Shown here one piece after another: positions 10,527-21,753 of a stretch of 64,000 nucleotides of DNA. The notes beneath the pieces are model-generated. The model was not told where the DNA came from and made no database searches. It worked only from the letters and a program-made list of their open reading frames with translations. How positions within the stretch are numbered: position 1 is the first letter of the stretch; each line of letters opens with the position of its first letter. A program made the position numbers and the translations under genes. Origin of the DNA: Okapia johnstoni (taxonomy: Eukaryota; Chordata; Mammalia; Artiodactyla; Giraffidae). The stretch spans positions 22,527,501 to 22,591,500 of the forward strand of contig CM044306.1 of assembly GCA_024291935.2 (NCBI GenBank). The letters are read 5' to 3'.

Positions 10527-11282
10527 CTGCAGGGAGACACGGGGAGGGGGAGAGAGGGGAGGGGGGCGAGGTGAGAGGCTGGGCCTGCCCTCCCCGCCCC
10601 CAGAGCCCGAGGGGGCCCTAGAAGCTTCAGACAGTGGACAGCGGTGGGCACCCCACCCCACTGCCCGCCGGAGCCCCCTGCTCTGCGCCACTCCCGCCGG
10701 CACCTGGGGCGGCCTCCTGCCCGCAGTCTCCCACCTCTCTCAGCCCCGCAGCGGCCTGGACACCCCTACCATCGTTCTCAGTGCCCCCAGAGGGTCCCCA
10801 ACCTTCTCAAGTGCCAGCATCCACGCTCCGGCGGCATCGGCAATGCCCCCAGAGAACCGGCAGAGGGCTCCAGAGGGCAATCAGGCCCCCCACCAAGCAG
10901 GACCCACCTTCCATACAATCCTTCTAAAGCCATTCCGGGTCCACATTCTGTTCCCCTTCGCAGGCAAAGCTAGTCAGAAGCTAACAACCACGCTTGATCT
11001 CCCTGCTTCTCTGCCTCTCACGCAAGACTCCACTCCATCTCCCCTTCCTGGGAAGCTGCCCACCAGGCCACGTGGGCCTGATGTTGCCAAAGCTTGTGGC
11101 AGCGCCCAGGCCCTTCTCAGCCCTTTGCTTAGCCTCTTGGTGGTATAGGACCCAGCCAGCAATCACTCCTTCCCTCTCCAAAGTCTCTCTTGGCATCCAG
11201 GATCCTACGGTTTCTGGTTTCCCTCCTAATTTCACTGACTCCTTTTCTACCCCTCCACCCATCAATCAACATCCTCTACACC

Positions 11283-11462
11283 AGCAGTTCTCAACCAGGA
11301 GATGTTTGTCTGGAGACATTTTCAGTTGTCACACCTGTCACACCTAGTGGGCAGAGGCAGGCCGAGGATGCTGCTAAACATGCTGACGCCAGGCCAACCC
11401 CACAGCAAGGAGTCATCTGGCCCAAAATGCCAACAATGCTGAGCTGAGAGTCCCTGCCCTAA
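11283..11462 (+). repeat. MER20 DNA transposon
   Basis: CAGCAGTTCTCAACCAGGAG at the left end, GGAGACATTTTCAGTTGTCA and GATGCTGCTAAACATGCTGA inside: an almost full-length MER20. Confidence 0.9.
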
Positions 11463-11639
11463 AGGAGAGGGAGCTCCAGAACTTTGTCCTGGGCCCCCAC
11501 CCCCTGCACACCTCCCCCATGACACCATCTGCACCCGTTTTTCAAAATCTTGTCTGTCTGCTGATGCTTACGCCCAGACATAGCCCTGGCCCAGCATCTC
11601 CCCGGAGCCACGCTCCAGTACCTCCCACTGTCTGCTCAG

Positions 11640-12400
11640 TGTTTCCACCTGCATGTCCCACAGGCACTGCAGATTCTGCTTGCTCACTATGGAGCACTTG
11701 ATTTTTACTGTTCCCCTTCCATCCATCTTTTCCAGCTCAGTAAATCCACCCAGTTGTCTGTCCAGAAACCTGGGAATTGCTCTTGACTCCTCCTTGTTCC
11801 TCAACCTTGACTGCAACCCATCAGGAAATCACAACTGTTCTGCTTCCAAAATATCACCTCTCTCCATCTTTCCTGCCACCACCATCAACGCCTCTTGCCT
11901 GGACCACTGCATGAACCTTCCCAGCCTCCACTCTCCCTCCTGCAACCCACTCTGCATGCAGCAGCTGCAGCGATCATTTGAAAATGTAGATGAGGTCCTG
12001 GCTGCCCCTGCTTGGTGCCCTCTCATGGCTTCCCATCGCCGCTGGAATCAAATCTAAGGTCTTTTGTGATCAGGTCCCTGTTTCTCCTAACCCATCCCTC
12101 TTTCTTTCCCATGATGCTGAGCCACAGGGGCCTTTTCTAGTGAACAAGCCAAGCCTTTTCTTTCTCCAGTTCTTTGCACATGCTCTTCCTTCTGCCCAGA
12201 GCCCCTGGTCTTTCTTCTTAATGTGGTTGCCTCCTTCTCACCCTTACGGTCTAAGCTCAAGTGTTACCAACATCACCTCCTCAGCAAAACCACCTCTAAG
12301 CATTTCTACCCTAATGGCAGCTCCTCCTTCCTCCCCACTTAAAAAATCACATCACCCTGTTCATCTTCTCTGAGTACCCACCGCAGCCTCAGATTACCGG
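11640..12400. repeat. L2-derived region
   Basis: Old LINE2 text is recognisable, for example TAAGCTCAAGTGTTACCAAC and ATCACCTCCTCAGCAAAACC. Diverged and non-coding. Confidence 0.6.
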
Positions 12401-14990
12401 CTAAGGGCAGCTTTCTCCATATCGGGAAAGCTCGGAAAAGCTCCTGAGCCAGGGAGCTCGTCTGCCCTCTCGCCTCCACACTCCAGAGCCTAGAGCCATC
12501 CTGGCACAGGGGAAGTGCTTGTCGATATTTACTGAGTAAATGAATTAGTTGTTCTCGGAACGACACCCTGCAGGCTGGGGCTCCATCTCCCCCATTAGAT
12601 CGAGGGCACATTTCCTCTGGCTCACGGCCTACCTACAACTCTTCAGCCAGCATGAGCCTCTGTCCTCAGAACAAACCAGATGAGAAGACTTCATGGCTGG
12701 CAGGTGAACACAGCCACGTCTGGCCATGAACCCTGCCCATCATCCCATACCTACTGGACCCAGGCAGGGATGTTCACAGCAGGAAACAGCAGGGCCCTCC
12801 AAGAGAAGTTTAGTGTCAGAGTGAGATGGTGACAAGGAGCCCCTTTGGGACTAAACCAGTTAGGTGACCTTGGACAAGCCAGGCCCCCTGCCCCTAGCAT
12901 CAGTATGTCATATTAGAAAAATAAGAGGTGACCCAGCTGGGTCACCAGCTGTGACCCAGCTCCAAGGTCACATCCAGCTCCAATGCTGGGTCTGGCTGCA
13001 GGGATGTGTCACACCCACCCATCCCGTCCTCTGACCGATAGTCAGTGGCCTCCAAAAGAGGCTGGGAGCTAGGGGCTGGGGGGAGGCTGGACTTGGCTGA
13101 AGCAGACAACATCTGGCTGGCAATCCGGATACTGGACAGGCTGAAGGGCCTGGGAGGGGCCAAGTCCTTTCCTTGCTGAGGAGATCCTGCGGCTGGGCTG
13201 CCAGAGGCCTCCCAGAGCAGGGGCAGCCTACTGGCAGGCAGGAGTCAGCAGCTATCACCTCAAGCCTTGGGCTAGACCGTTTGTCCACACCTGCCTACTC
13301 CTCCTTGGTCTCCATCCTCCACTTCCTCCCGAGGCCCAGCCGTCTCTTGCTTTCTCCCTCAGTGTTCCTGTGCCTGTGGCTGCATATGCTCGTGTCCTCT
13401 CTGATGGACAAGCGCCCTCCCCAGGTGGACCTCCCTCCTGATGTCACACCCTCGGAGCCTCTGTCACCAGGACACCTCCACTGGGGATGCCCCAGGGCCC
13501 TCGGACGCCACAGGCCCCCAAAGAACCTCTTGGCTTCCTCTCCCCAAACCTGCCCCTCCAGCTGGGGGAAGGGTGCCCCCATTCACTGACCCTCCAGCCC
13601 AAGCTGGGACCCCAGGAATCAACACTGCCTCCGCCACCCTCCCTCACCTCCCAGCCTGCAGCCCGCCCAGCTTTCCTTCCCCCTCGCACCTCTCTAAATT
13701 GTCCCCTCTCCTCTGCCCCGCTCCCCTCGCTCACCTGGACAACAGCAATGGCCTTGTCTCCACCTGTCACAGATGCAACACTTACCTCCTGGGCTCACAT
13801 CTCTATCCCACCCCCTCACCTGCAAAGGCTTACCCCACGGGATGGGCCTGCGAGCGGGCAGGCACCCAACTCCACACCTGGCTTCCATCTCTCGTCCTGC
13901 CTCCCAGCCGCCCAGCACCCCCTGCCACCTTTCCCCTAGGCTGCCCAAGAGGGCGTCTGCCCTGTCAGATCACACCCTTCCTGCTTCATGGATCCCCAGA
14001 CACCCTTCACGGCTTTCCAGACACCCCCTCCCATCCCGCTGAGGTCAGGGTCATAGGTTCCTACGTGCTGCTCCCGAGCCCCCCATCACAGCAGTCGAGC
14101 ACTGTGCTTTCTCTGCCCGGCATGAACCCCAGCAGGGCAGGACTGGCCTGGCTCCTTCACCCCTGAATCTGCAGAACCTCAGCAGAGAATTGGAGCCGAG
14201 CAGGCTGTCCAGCATCATGAACAGGCCAGACAAGGGCACGGAGGAGTGCCGGCCCTGCCTCAACTACACTCTCACTTCACTTTTACACAGGCCCTTGGAG
14301 TAGAATAACACTGTCCCCATCTCACAGATCAGAAAAGTGAGACTCGGACATTAAGGGGGTTACCAGCTGCCTTGTGCCTGATAAGTGGCTGGGCAGGAAT
14401 TCCAAGTCTGTTGTCTGACTTCAAAGCTTAAGTTCCTGCCAGGTACAAGATCCCCTAGAAGGCAGGATGGAAAATTCAAACAATAGCAATAAGCAAAAGA
14501 GCAGCTCCCGAGGGCCAGGCACCCAGGTAAACTCTTGCTTAGATCATCTCATTTAATCTTCAGCAAAGATGCATGATCTGTGGATTAGCATTCGCTCCAT
14601 TTACAGACTAGGAAACGGTCATAGGTCAGCGAGCCGCCTGAGCTTCACCAGCAACTCGTAGCACAGTTAAGAGCCAAGCCCAGGTTCACATTAACCGCTC
14701 TGCTCCACTCTGCCAGTGCTGCTGGCGGGCACAGCAGTGGGGTGGCTCCTCCTCCTGCTTCTGTGCTCCATGGTGCTGCCTAGAGCCAGGGTTCATACTC
14801 CATAGATCCAGGGGCCCTGCCTTTGCCCCTTGGGAATCCTGCTTGTTCCCCCGCCCAGGCCCAAGCCCCCTTCATCTCTCACCTGGATCTCTATAGCAGC
14901 CCTTACCTGGCCTTCTTGCCTCCCTTTGACCCTGTCTAATTCACTCCCCCTAGAAGCCCAGTGGAAGAGGCCCCCGGGGCTTTTAGTTGT
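12401..14990. other. Intron 12 interior, mostly unique, with MIR relics
   Basis: C/T-rich intronic DNA with open frames on plus produced by composition. MIR-like fragments lie near 14280-14440 and 14500-14700 (ACAGACTAGGAAACGG). No exon borders matching ARHGAP23 phases were seen. Confidence 0.55.
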
Positions 14991-15060
14991 CCCTTGTTAT
15001 TCAGTCACTAAGTCATGTCCTGTTCTTTGAGACCCCATGAACTACAGCCCTTAGTATAAA

Positions 15061-15270
15061 TACTTCCCTGGCGGCTCAGATGGTAAAGAGCCCGCTTGCA
15101 ATGCAGGAGACCTGGGTTTGATCCCTGGGTAGGGAAGATATCCTGGAGAAGGGAATGGCAACCCTCTCTAGTATCCTTACCTGGAGAATCCCATGGACAA
15201 AGGAGCCTGGCAGGCTACAGTCCATGGAGTCTCAAAGAGTCAGACACAACTGAGCAACTAACACTTTTCA
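15061..15270 (+). repeat. BovA2 SINE
   Basis: ACTTCCCTGGCGGCTCAGAT to CACAACTGAGCAACTAACAC. A partial related unit (14995-15050) precedes it. Confidence 0.9.
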
Positions 15271-15689
15271 GGATAAAAACTAAAACCTCTGATGGCCTTG
15301 CAAAGGCTGACCTCTGCTTTATTCTGGGGCTCCAGCTCCCCTAAAACAATCACCCTGGCCTTGCTTTCTCATTTTCCATGAGCCCCAGTGGCCATTCTGG
15401 GGGTGATCTGCCAACCAAGGAGCAACCATGGGATAGTATTGTCAGAATTCCAAGCACAACTTGATCAGACCCACCCTCAGCAAAGACCGTCTCTCTGATT
15501 AACTCTTTTTCATGAGTTTTTTAGGACCCCTGGGAAGTTCTTCCTGGCCTCTAACCTCTGCTTCTCATGCAGCAGTCTTAGCTGGCTCTCTTTAGCTCCA
15601 GAGGCAGTGGGGTGGGTGTAGGAAAAACTGGAGAGTTCTGCTGGAGCCAGCTTCCATCCACCTCCAGCTCATTCCTCCAGCCATCTTAC

Positions 15690-15747
15690 CTTCCCTTTCT
15701 TGGTGAGGACCTGCTTATAATACAACCAGCCTTCTCTCTTGATGTCG
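15690..15747 (-). CDS. ARHGAP23: ARHGAP23 coding exon 12 (start of PH domain, about residues 687-706)
   Basis: This exon encodes (S)[19 protein letters not shown], the first strand of the PH domain (REGWLYYKQ is the hallmark). The acceptor is TTTCCTTATCAG and the donor GGGAAG|GTAAGA. The opening base is the third position of a serine codon. It leaves in phase 0 into [11 protein letters not shown] of the next exon. Its polypyrimidine tract lies about 30 bp from a SINE at 15775, so a repeat sits close to the splice site. Confidence 0.93.
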
Positions 15748-15774
15748 CTGATAAGGAAACAGGGGAAGATGCCA

Positions 15775-15870
15775 CATGAATTCCCTGGTGGTTCAGTGGT
15801 TAAGACTACTCGCTTTCATTGCTGAGGGTGCAGGTTCAACTAAGATCCTACTAAGCCACAGGGTGTGGTC
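15775..15870 (+). repeat. Bov-tA SINE fragment close to the PH exon acceptor
   Basis: GAATTCCCTGGTGGTTCAGT followed by a decayed tail, beginning about 28 bp upstream of the acceptor of exon 12 on the sense strand. Confidence 0.8.
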
Positions 15871-15942
15871 AAGAAGAAGAAAACAGAAATCAAGATGCCT
15901 TTTCCAGCCCATCTATAATCAAAAAGATTTAAGCCTGGACTT

Positions 15943-16440
15943 CCCTAGTGGTCCAGTGGTTAAGAATCTGCCTGCCCTGTATAACACAGGGAGCCCAGCC
16001 CGGTGGTCTGTCAACCTAGAGGGGTGGGATCGGGGTGGTGGGTGGGAGAGAGGCTCAAGAGGGAAGGAATATATATACATATACATAGTTACGACTGATT
16101 TGCGTTGTTGTATGGCTGAAAACAACACAACGTTGTAAATTAAATTAAAAATAAAAAAAGAATCTGCCTGCCAATGCAGGGGACGTGGGTTCAATCCCTG
16201 GTCCGGGAAGATTCCACGTGCCGGGGGGGGGGGGGCGATTAAACCCGTGTGCCACAACTACTGAAGCCCGAGTTCCCTGCAGCCCAAGCTCCACCACAAC
16301 AGAAGCCACTGCAATGAGAAGCCTGCGCACCACAATGAGGAGAAGCCCCTGCCCACAACTAGAGAAAGCCCTCACACAGCAAAAAAAGACCCAGAGCTGC
16401 CAAAAATAAATAAATACAATTTTTAAAAATAAATAAAATA
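15943..16440 (+). repeat. CHR SINE disrupted by an L1 3'-end insertion
   Basis: The SINE starts GACTTCCCTAGTGGTCCAGT and resumes at 16158 to an A-rich tail at 16440. Between lies an L1 3' UTR piece (15977-16157). The 15-bp AAGAATCTGCCTGCC occurs at both joints (15962-15976, 16158-16172) as a target-site duplication. A 13-G run is at 16223-16235. Confidence 0.9.
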
Positions 16441-16589
16441 TTAAAAAAAAACAAAACACTTAAGGTCATTTCAGAACTGATCCTGTGTCTCCCAAGGTCC
16501 GAGGCTGGAAACTTTGGCCTCTCCATCGCTCTCAACCTTGTGTCCCCAATCCCCTTTCCAGGGTGTTCACTGTCCCCTGAAGACACCAC

Positions 16590-16760
16590 ACAAACGCTGA
16601 CCCAGTGCCTCCCACTGTGGGCACTGTGTTAGGTACCCAGTAGTGTCAAACAGTGAATAAGACAAATGAAACCCCTGCCCTCATGGAGCTTACATTCTAG
16701 CTGGGGAGACAGGCAAGAAAGGAGATGGGTGCATAAAGTGCTTAACAGGAGAAGTGCTCA
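16590..16760. repeat. L2/MIR-type fragment
   Basis: CACTGTGTTAGGTACCCAGT and CCCTCATGGAGCTTACATTC are widespread ancient-repeat text. The rest of 16760-17191 shows no repeat and no exon. Confidence 0.6.
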
Positions 16761-17191
16761 GAGGAAAGCATAGCGGTGGAGGGAGGCATGAAAGTCAGGG
16801 CTAGGCTGAAATCTGACGGAAGGCCTGAAAATTATCTACAGAAAAAAATATATCTAGAGAAAGTGAAAAAGTGAGTCCTGTGGCTATGGAGGTGGGCATG
16901 GAAAGGACCTTCTAGATGAGAGGTGGAGGGTTGGCAGGACAGTGCAAAGGCCTTGTTGGGGTCTCACAGTGTCTTTAGGGGATGACAGAGCCCCCAGAGA
17001 GGGTGGGTCTCGTGGCTGGCACAAAGTGAGTGCGGGGAGAGTCAAGGTAGGAGGGAGACAGGAACCTGGGTGACCCATTTGGGATCGCAGGAGCCCCGGG
17101 CCAGGTCCTGCTGCCAAGGCTAAGCTCCAAAGCTGAGGGGTGGGACACCCCAGCCCTCCAACACCCTCACCAGCACACACGTGCCACTCAC

Positions 17192-17249
17192 CCCATCAGT
17201 GAAGAAGCTTCGAAGCATCCGCAGGCTGGGCACGCGGTTCGGCAGGCGC
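17192..17249 (-). CDS. ARHGAP23: ARHGAP23 coding exon 10 (residues 639-658)
   Basis: This exon encodes (R)[19 protein letters not shown]. The acceptor is TCACCCCCCAG and the donor GATGGG|GTGAGT. It leaves in phase 0. The next exon I can find on this strand (15747) starts one base before an in-frame codon, so direct joining would put a stop codon within about a dozen codons. The SFFTDG motif is normally followed by a serine/threonine-rich segment (SLDSWG...) encoded by an exon not seen here. Confidence 0.92.
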
Positions 17250-17399
17250 CTGGGGGGTGAGGATCAAGGATGAGGGGTATGGGAGGCACCACTTGGACCT
17301 CCCACAAGACCCAAGGCTGAAAGGTCCTGCAGGAAGAAGCCTGCTACTCTACGTGTAGAAGACCCCAGGGCCGAGAGCCCTGCCACAACCAGTCCTCAC

Positions 17400-17511
17400 C
17401 GCAGAGCCCGGCCCTCGTCCCGGAAGGTGTTGAGCCCATCGTCGCAGGACTTGGAGCGCTCGGTGGTGATGGCCAACAAGTAGGAAGAACGGCGGCCGGC
17501 CTTGATGCTGC
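17400..17511 (-). CDS. ARHGAP23: ARHGAP23 coding exon 9 (residues 602-638)
   Basis: This exon encodes [20 protein letters not shown] then [17 protein letters not shown] and two bases of an arginine codon. The RRSSYLLA and ERSKSCDDG motifs are shared with ARHGAP21 and look like basophilic kinase sites. The acceptor is GCTTTGCAG and the donor TGCG|GTGAGG. It enters in phase 1 and leaves in phase 2. Confidence 0.93.
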
Positions 17512-17733
17512 CTGCAAAGCCGCCCAGAGGGGCCCTGGATCAGCAGGGCAGCGGAGGGGGCTTCCCCGGAGCCTTCCCATCTGGGCAGGGCCCGAGGACC
17601 TGGTCCCCAGGGGACCCCGGGAGGAGCAGAAGCCAGTCGGGGGAGGCCAGCCATCAGGCAGCAGGCCCAACAGGGACCAGTGGGACCAGGCAGCAAGGGA
17701 GCAGCTGGGGCTGGGGTTGCGGGAAGCACTCAC

Positions 17734-17889
17734 TGCAGTCCTGGGAGTAATGGCGGCCGAGGGCAAAGGTGAAGGTTGGGGAGGATGGGCTGGTGCCCAG
17801 GACAGGGGCAGAGTTCATGGCGCTGGAGACCACAGCAGAAGCAGGGACGTGCTTGGCTTGGAGGTCAATGCTGGGGCTGGTGGGCTCGT
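17734..17889 (-). CDS. ARHGAP23: ARHGAP23 coding exon 8 (residues 550-601)
   Basis: This exon encodes (D)[20 protein letters not shown] through [14 protein letters not shown] plus one base. It is disordered and serine/proline rich, and is followed in the next exon by a basic serine-rich motif. The acceptor is CTCTCGCAG and the donor TGCA|GTGAGT. It enters and leaves in phase 1. The low-coordinate border may be off by one base in my count; it is set by requiring the reading frame to continue. Confidence 0.92.
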
Positions 17890-18559
17890 CTGCGAGAGCA
17901 GAGGGGGTGGTGGGTGAAGGTCCCAGAAGCCTGAACCTGCCTGCCAGCCTGGGCCCCAACCTCACATCCAGACTGGGACCATATCCCCAGACTCCAAAAG
18001 CCCTCCAGGGCCCTCCTGGCAACACACCCACTGCCAAGGGAACTGACCCACCACTGTGGTCATGCAAGCTCAGCTTCTGCCTCCTCCATCACACTGAGGG
18101 CACCAAGGAGTGGGGGCAAGTCACCCCACTTAGACCTGGCTCCTAGAGGCAGGAACTGTGTCTGCTCTACCAGAATGACGGTTCTCTGAGGCCATGGAGT
18201 GTGTCTCCCCCATCAGACTGGGAGCTTCTTGAGGATAAGGACCATCTATCTCCCCCATCAACTGGGGGCTCCTTGAAGTGGGTGCCACATCTCCCCCTCA
18301 GACTGGAAGTACCTCCTACCCTCAGACTGGGAACTTACTGAGACGACAGGCTGCATCTGCCCTGTTAGACAAGGCTGGCTCTGCGGACTCGGGGGGTGGG
18401 GGTGCGGGGGGCAGGTTGTGCCTCCTCTCCTGGCCCGGGGCTCTCCCCGGGGTCACTCCCATGGCTGCCCTTGGGTGAGCTCACCACCCTCAAGTCTGGG
18501 CTCCAGTTCCATGATCTTGCAGCCCAGTCTTCCCAAGCCCCCAGACCCAGCCCAGCTCA

Positions 18560-18990
18560 TCCTGCTCCCTCATGAGCACCTCTTATTCAGCAAACCAGAA
18601 ACCTTTTCCCGCCTTGCTCCCTCTCTTTCCTGATACAGAGGTGAGGCTCTACCCTCCAGCAAGGCCAGAAACTTGGGAATCACCAACCCTTCCACTGTCC
18701 CGTCCCTCCTTTACACATCTATTCCTAACGAGTTTTCAGTATTCCCTCTGCTCTCAGAGTACAGTGCAAACTCCTCATCAACTAACGAGGCCCCTCCCGA
18801 CCCAAGCGGTGACCTGGAAGGACATCCTAACTCACATTTTAGGGTCTTTGCATATTGTCCTCTCTCTCCCTGAACTTTCTTCCCCTGACTAACTTGTTCA
18901 TCTTAGCCAAAATCTCCTTTCTCTCCTTGGCCACTGTGCCCCAGCCCAGCCCTTCTCTGTCTCTCAGAGCTCCCTGACTCCTATCACACA
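18560..18990. repeat. L2-derived region
   Basis: Diverged LINE2-like text around CTCTCAGAGTACAGTGCAAA and TTGCATATTGTCCTCTCTCT. Non-coding. Confidence 0.5.
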
Positions 18991-19074
18991 CCCGTTCAAC
19001 TGGATCGTTCTTGTCTGATCATATATTCCCATGGACCATGCACTCCAGGAGAACAGAGCTTAGCACAGTGCCTG

Positions 19075-19390
19075 AATGCGCTGTGTGCTGAATGCGTGGA
19101 AGGATGGGGGATGGATGGAAAGAACAAAGAGTGGAAAGAACAAAGGAAAGATAGAAAAAGAACGGAAGGAAGGGTGAAAAGAAAGAAGAATGGAAGAACA
19201 GAACAAAGGAGGGAGGAGAAGGAGGGAGGGAAAGAAAGAAGGAAGGAAGGGAAGGAGGAAGAGGGAAAGTAAAGATGGATGGAAAGAGGACTGGATGCAT
19301 CAGCGAATGGAGGAAGGATGACAGGGTGATGGGAGAAAGATGGATGGATGGATGAATGGATAGATGGATGGGCAGACAGATGGATGGCCA
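19075..19390. repeat. Purine-rich GGAA/GATG simple-repeat region
   Basis: Imperfect GGAA, GAAA and GATG units (for example GGATGGATGGATGAATGGAT). It begins about 120 bp inside the intron after the large exon 7. Confidence 0.9.
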
Positions 19391-19513
19391 CAGAAATGAG
19401 TTGATCCCATCAGCACCCAACCCAGAGTTTTGCCCGGGTGGCAGGTAGGTGGAGTACAACAGGGGCACAGAAAAGCAAGTCTCCCAAGACAAGCCACCTG
19501 CACCATCACTCAC

Positions 19514-20678
19514 CGATGAAGGGAATGGAAGCCAGAGAGTCTTCAGTAGTGGCCAAAGGGGCCACCTTCCTGGCCGGGCGTTCCCCTCGCCCACTGGCCT
19601 CTGGTTCTGGGGACTCATCACCAAACCCAAGGTTCATCTGTCTTGCAGGGGGCAGCTGGACCTTGCGGCCCGTGGGAGGCTTCTGCCTCAGAATCACTTC
19701 ATCACGGCGATCCTCGGCGGGAGGCTCCAAGGCCCGGGTGCTGGGTTCTGGTCGGACAACTCTTGGTGGTTCAGAGGCCTCCGGTGGGAATGGTGTGGGG
19801 GACTGGGCCAAGTTGAAGGTGGGCAGCCCCCCAAAGGGGGAGTCCCGGAAGGAGAGCGCCTGCAGGAGGCCAGTCCGGCGCTGGAATGATGGGCTATAGC
19901 TCCGGTACCCAATGTACCCGAGGTCGTCCAGGCCCTGCAGGCCAGGCGGGGCCGGGGCCTGGGGCCCGGGCAGGTCCCTGGGTGCGCAGGCAGGGGTGCG
20001 GGCAGACGTTCGCTGGGAAGCCCAGCCGCAGCGCTCGAAGCGGGGTGACACCAGTGCTCCTGGCCCCAGTGCCTCGGCAGAGCGGGTGGCCCGGCTCAGG
20101 TAGTCATCTGAGCGTGCTCGGTGCCAGCCCTCCTGGCCCAGCTGGCTCAAGGCACCCTGGGAGGTGGAGCAGGGCCAAGGGCGATGGGCAGTCACCTCCT
20201 CCAGTCGGTCCTGGGAGGCACTGCGGGCCCGGGGGGGCATAGCGGGGCACCGTCTCTCCCCCGCCCTGCGGGGTACCTGGTTTGACAGCCAGTGTGACAA
20301 GGCCTGTTGGCACTCCAGTCTGCTGGGGGGTGCCCGGCTGCCAGGCTCCGGGAAGGCACGAGGCGTCCGGGGCTCTGGGGGGAGGCGGGGGAAGGCACCA
20401 GAGCTGGGGCGGGGCTGGCTCATCCCCAAGGAAGGGTGGTCCAGATGGGAGCGGGCGGTAGATGGGATGCGGGGCCCCGGGTCACTCCAGGCAGCAGGAC
20501 TCCGGGGGTCACCGGGCAGTGCTGAGAGCGGCTCAGGAACCATAGTGGCCCAGGTGGAGACCCGGGCTGGCGGGGCGTAGGTCTTTCGGGGGTAGCAGAT
20601 AGGGGGTGGCTCTGGGATGCTCCGGGCCTCTCCAGAATACGGCTCGTTCCCCTTCAGGTAGGCGTCCTGGGAGTAGGC
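19514..20678 (-). CDS. ARHGAP23: ARHGAP23 coding exon 7, 1,165-bp large exon (residues 162-549)
   Basis: This single large exon encodes the long proline-, serine- and arginine-rich region between PDZ and PH. It opens [20 protein letters not shown], then [19 protein letters not shown], and closes [10 protein letters not shown] plus the first base of an aspartate codon. I see no folded domain; repeated R-x-x-S motifs (for example [22 protein letters not shown]) suggest phosphorylation and 14-3-3 sites, which is inference. The acceptor is CCCGGGCAG and the donor ATCG|GTGAGT. It contains an in-frame Met ([13 protein letters not shown] at 20543) that could start a PDZ-less isoform. Confidence 0.95.
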
Positions 20679-20882
20679 CTGCCCGGGGACACAGAGGCAG
20701 GTGAGCAGGGCTGAACAGGCCCCACAGGGCAGGGTTACAGCAGCCCCTGGAGGTCAAGGCCCCCAGAAAGGGGCCTGAAGGAAGGGGACCAAGCTGTGGG
20801 GGGCGGTCCTGAGAGGGCGGGGGTGAGAAGGCATGCTCCAAAGAGAGTCAAGGGGAGGACAAAGAAATAAGAGGCCTTTGAG

Positions 20883-20886
<4 letters not shown>

Positions 20887-20924
<38 letters not shown>
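20887..20924. repeat. (AC)n microsatellite
   Basis: About 19 AC units followed by TCAC repeats; likely polymorphic. Confidence 0.95.
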
Positions 20925-20928
<4 letters not shown>

Positions 20929-21535
20929 TCACTCAAGAAAGAGCCAGGATTTTTCTAAGGCTTATGACAAGGACTGCCTTTAGCCACAAACATTCCAACA
21001 TCTGTTTTCTGGGGTCCTCCCCTCATGCTGGCCTCAGCCGCCTCCCTGCTTCCTTGTGTCCCATGGTGCCCACAGACCCTCGGGCAGAGCTGGGAAACCC
21101 AGTCAAGGTGGCAGATGACAGGGGAGGGAGCCGCCTCAGGGGTGTGTCCAGGGTGGGGTGGGCGGGGGCTGGGAGAGCCCAGCTGTCCCTCCATCCCCCT
21201 GGACGGGAAGCTGAGGGCCTGGCTCCTGGGCCGTTGGGGGGCGGGGGAGGGACTTCCTCACCCCCTGCTCCTCTGGACCAGGCTTAAGGGAGAGGCCGGA
21301 CTGGTTGAGGGACCTTGTGCCACCTTCTGCCACCCCAGGTCTGGAATTTGGCGCTGGGAGCTGAGGCTGACGCTGCATTGCTGAGGAGTGCCAGGGCCAG
21401 CGCCCAGGCCCGGCCCAAAAGGGAGGCAGCCCCCAGGGACAGCGGCCTTGTGGCCCCGGCCTAGCCTGGCCCTGAGGGGCTACCCAGGGGCCTAGCTCAG
21501 GGTGAAGTATCAAAGAGGGAGGGTGAGATCGAGCA

Positions 21536-21660
21536 CAGATACACACACATCACAAGGAGACACAGGAAAATACACACCCAGAGACACACACACCCAGAGA
21601 AGCACAATGAGACACACACACACACACACATACACACACACAATAACTACAGCTCCAGTC
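21536..21660. repeat. CA-rich tract
   Basis: Imperfect ACAC runs with AGAGACAC spacers. Confidence 0.85.
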
Positions 21661-21753
21661 CTGGGCACACACATCACGTGACGAGGGTGAGCTAAACCAC
21701 ACCCCGTACTCAGCCCCCTTAGGACCCACACACCAGCCAGGACACTCACGTAC

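Noticed and set aside
10351..11148. 265-codon open frame on plus strand
   Set aside because: Antisense shadow of the GC-rich PH-domain exon extended into C-rich intron.
13441..14166. 241-codon proline/serine-rich frame on plus strand
   Set aside because: C-rich intronic sequence; no homology recognised and no splice context.
16359..16589. Minus-strand open frame considered as the missing exon 11
   Set aside because: It lacks a usable donor, has the wrong peptide (no STSDLSD-like motif) and runs into SINE sequence.
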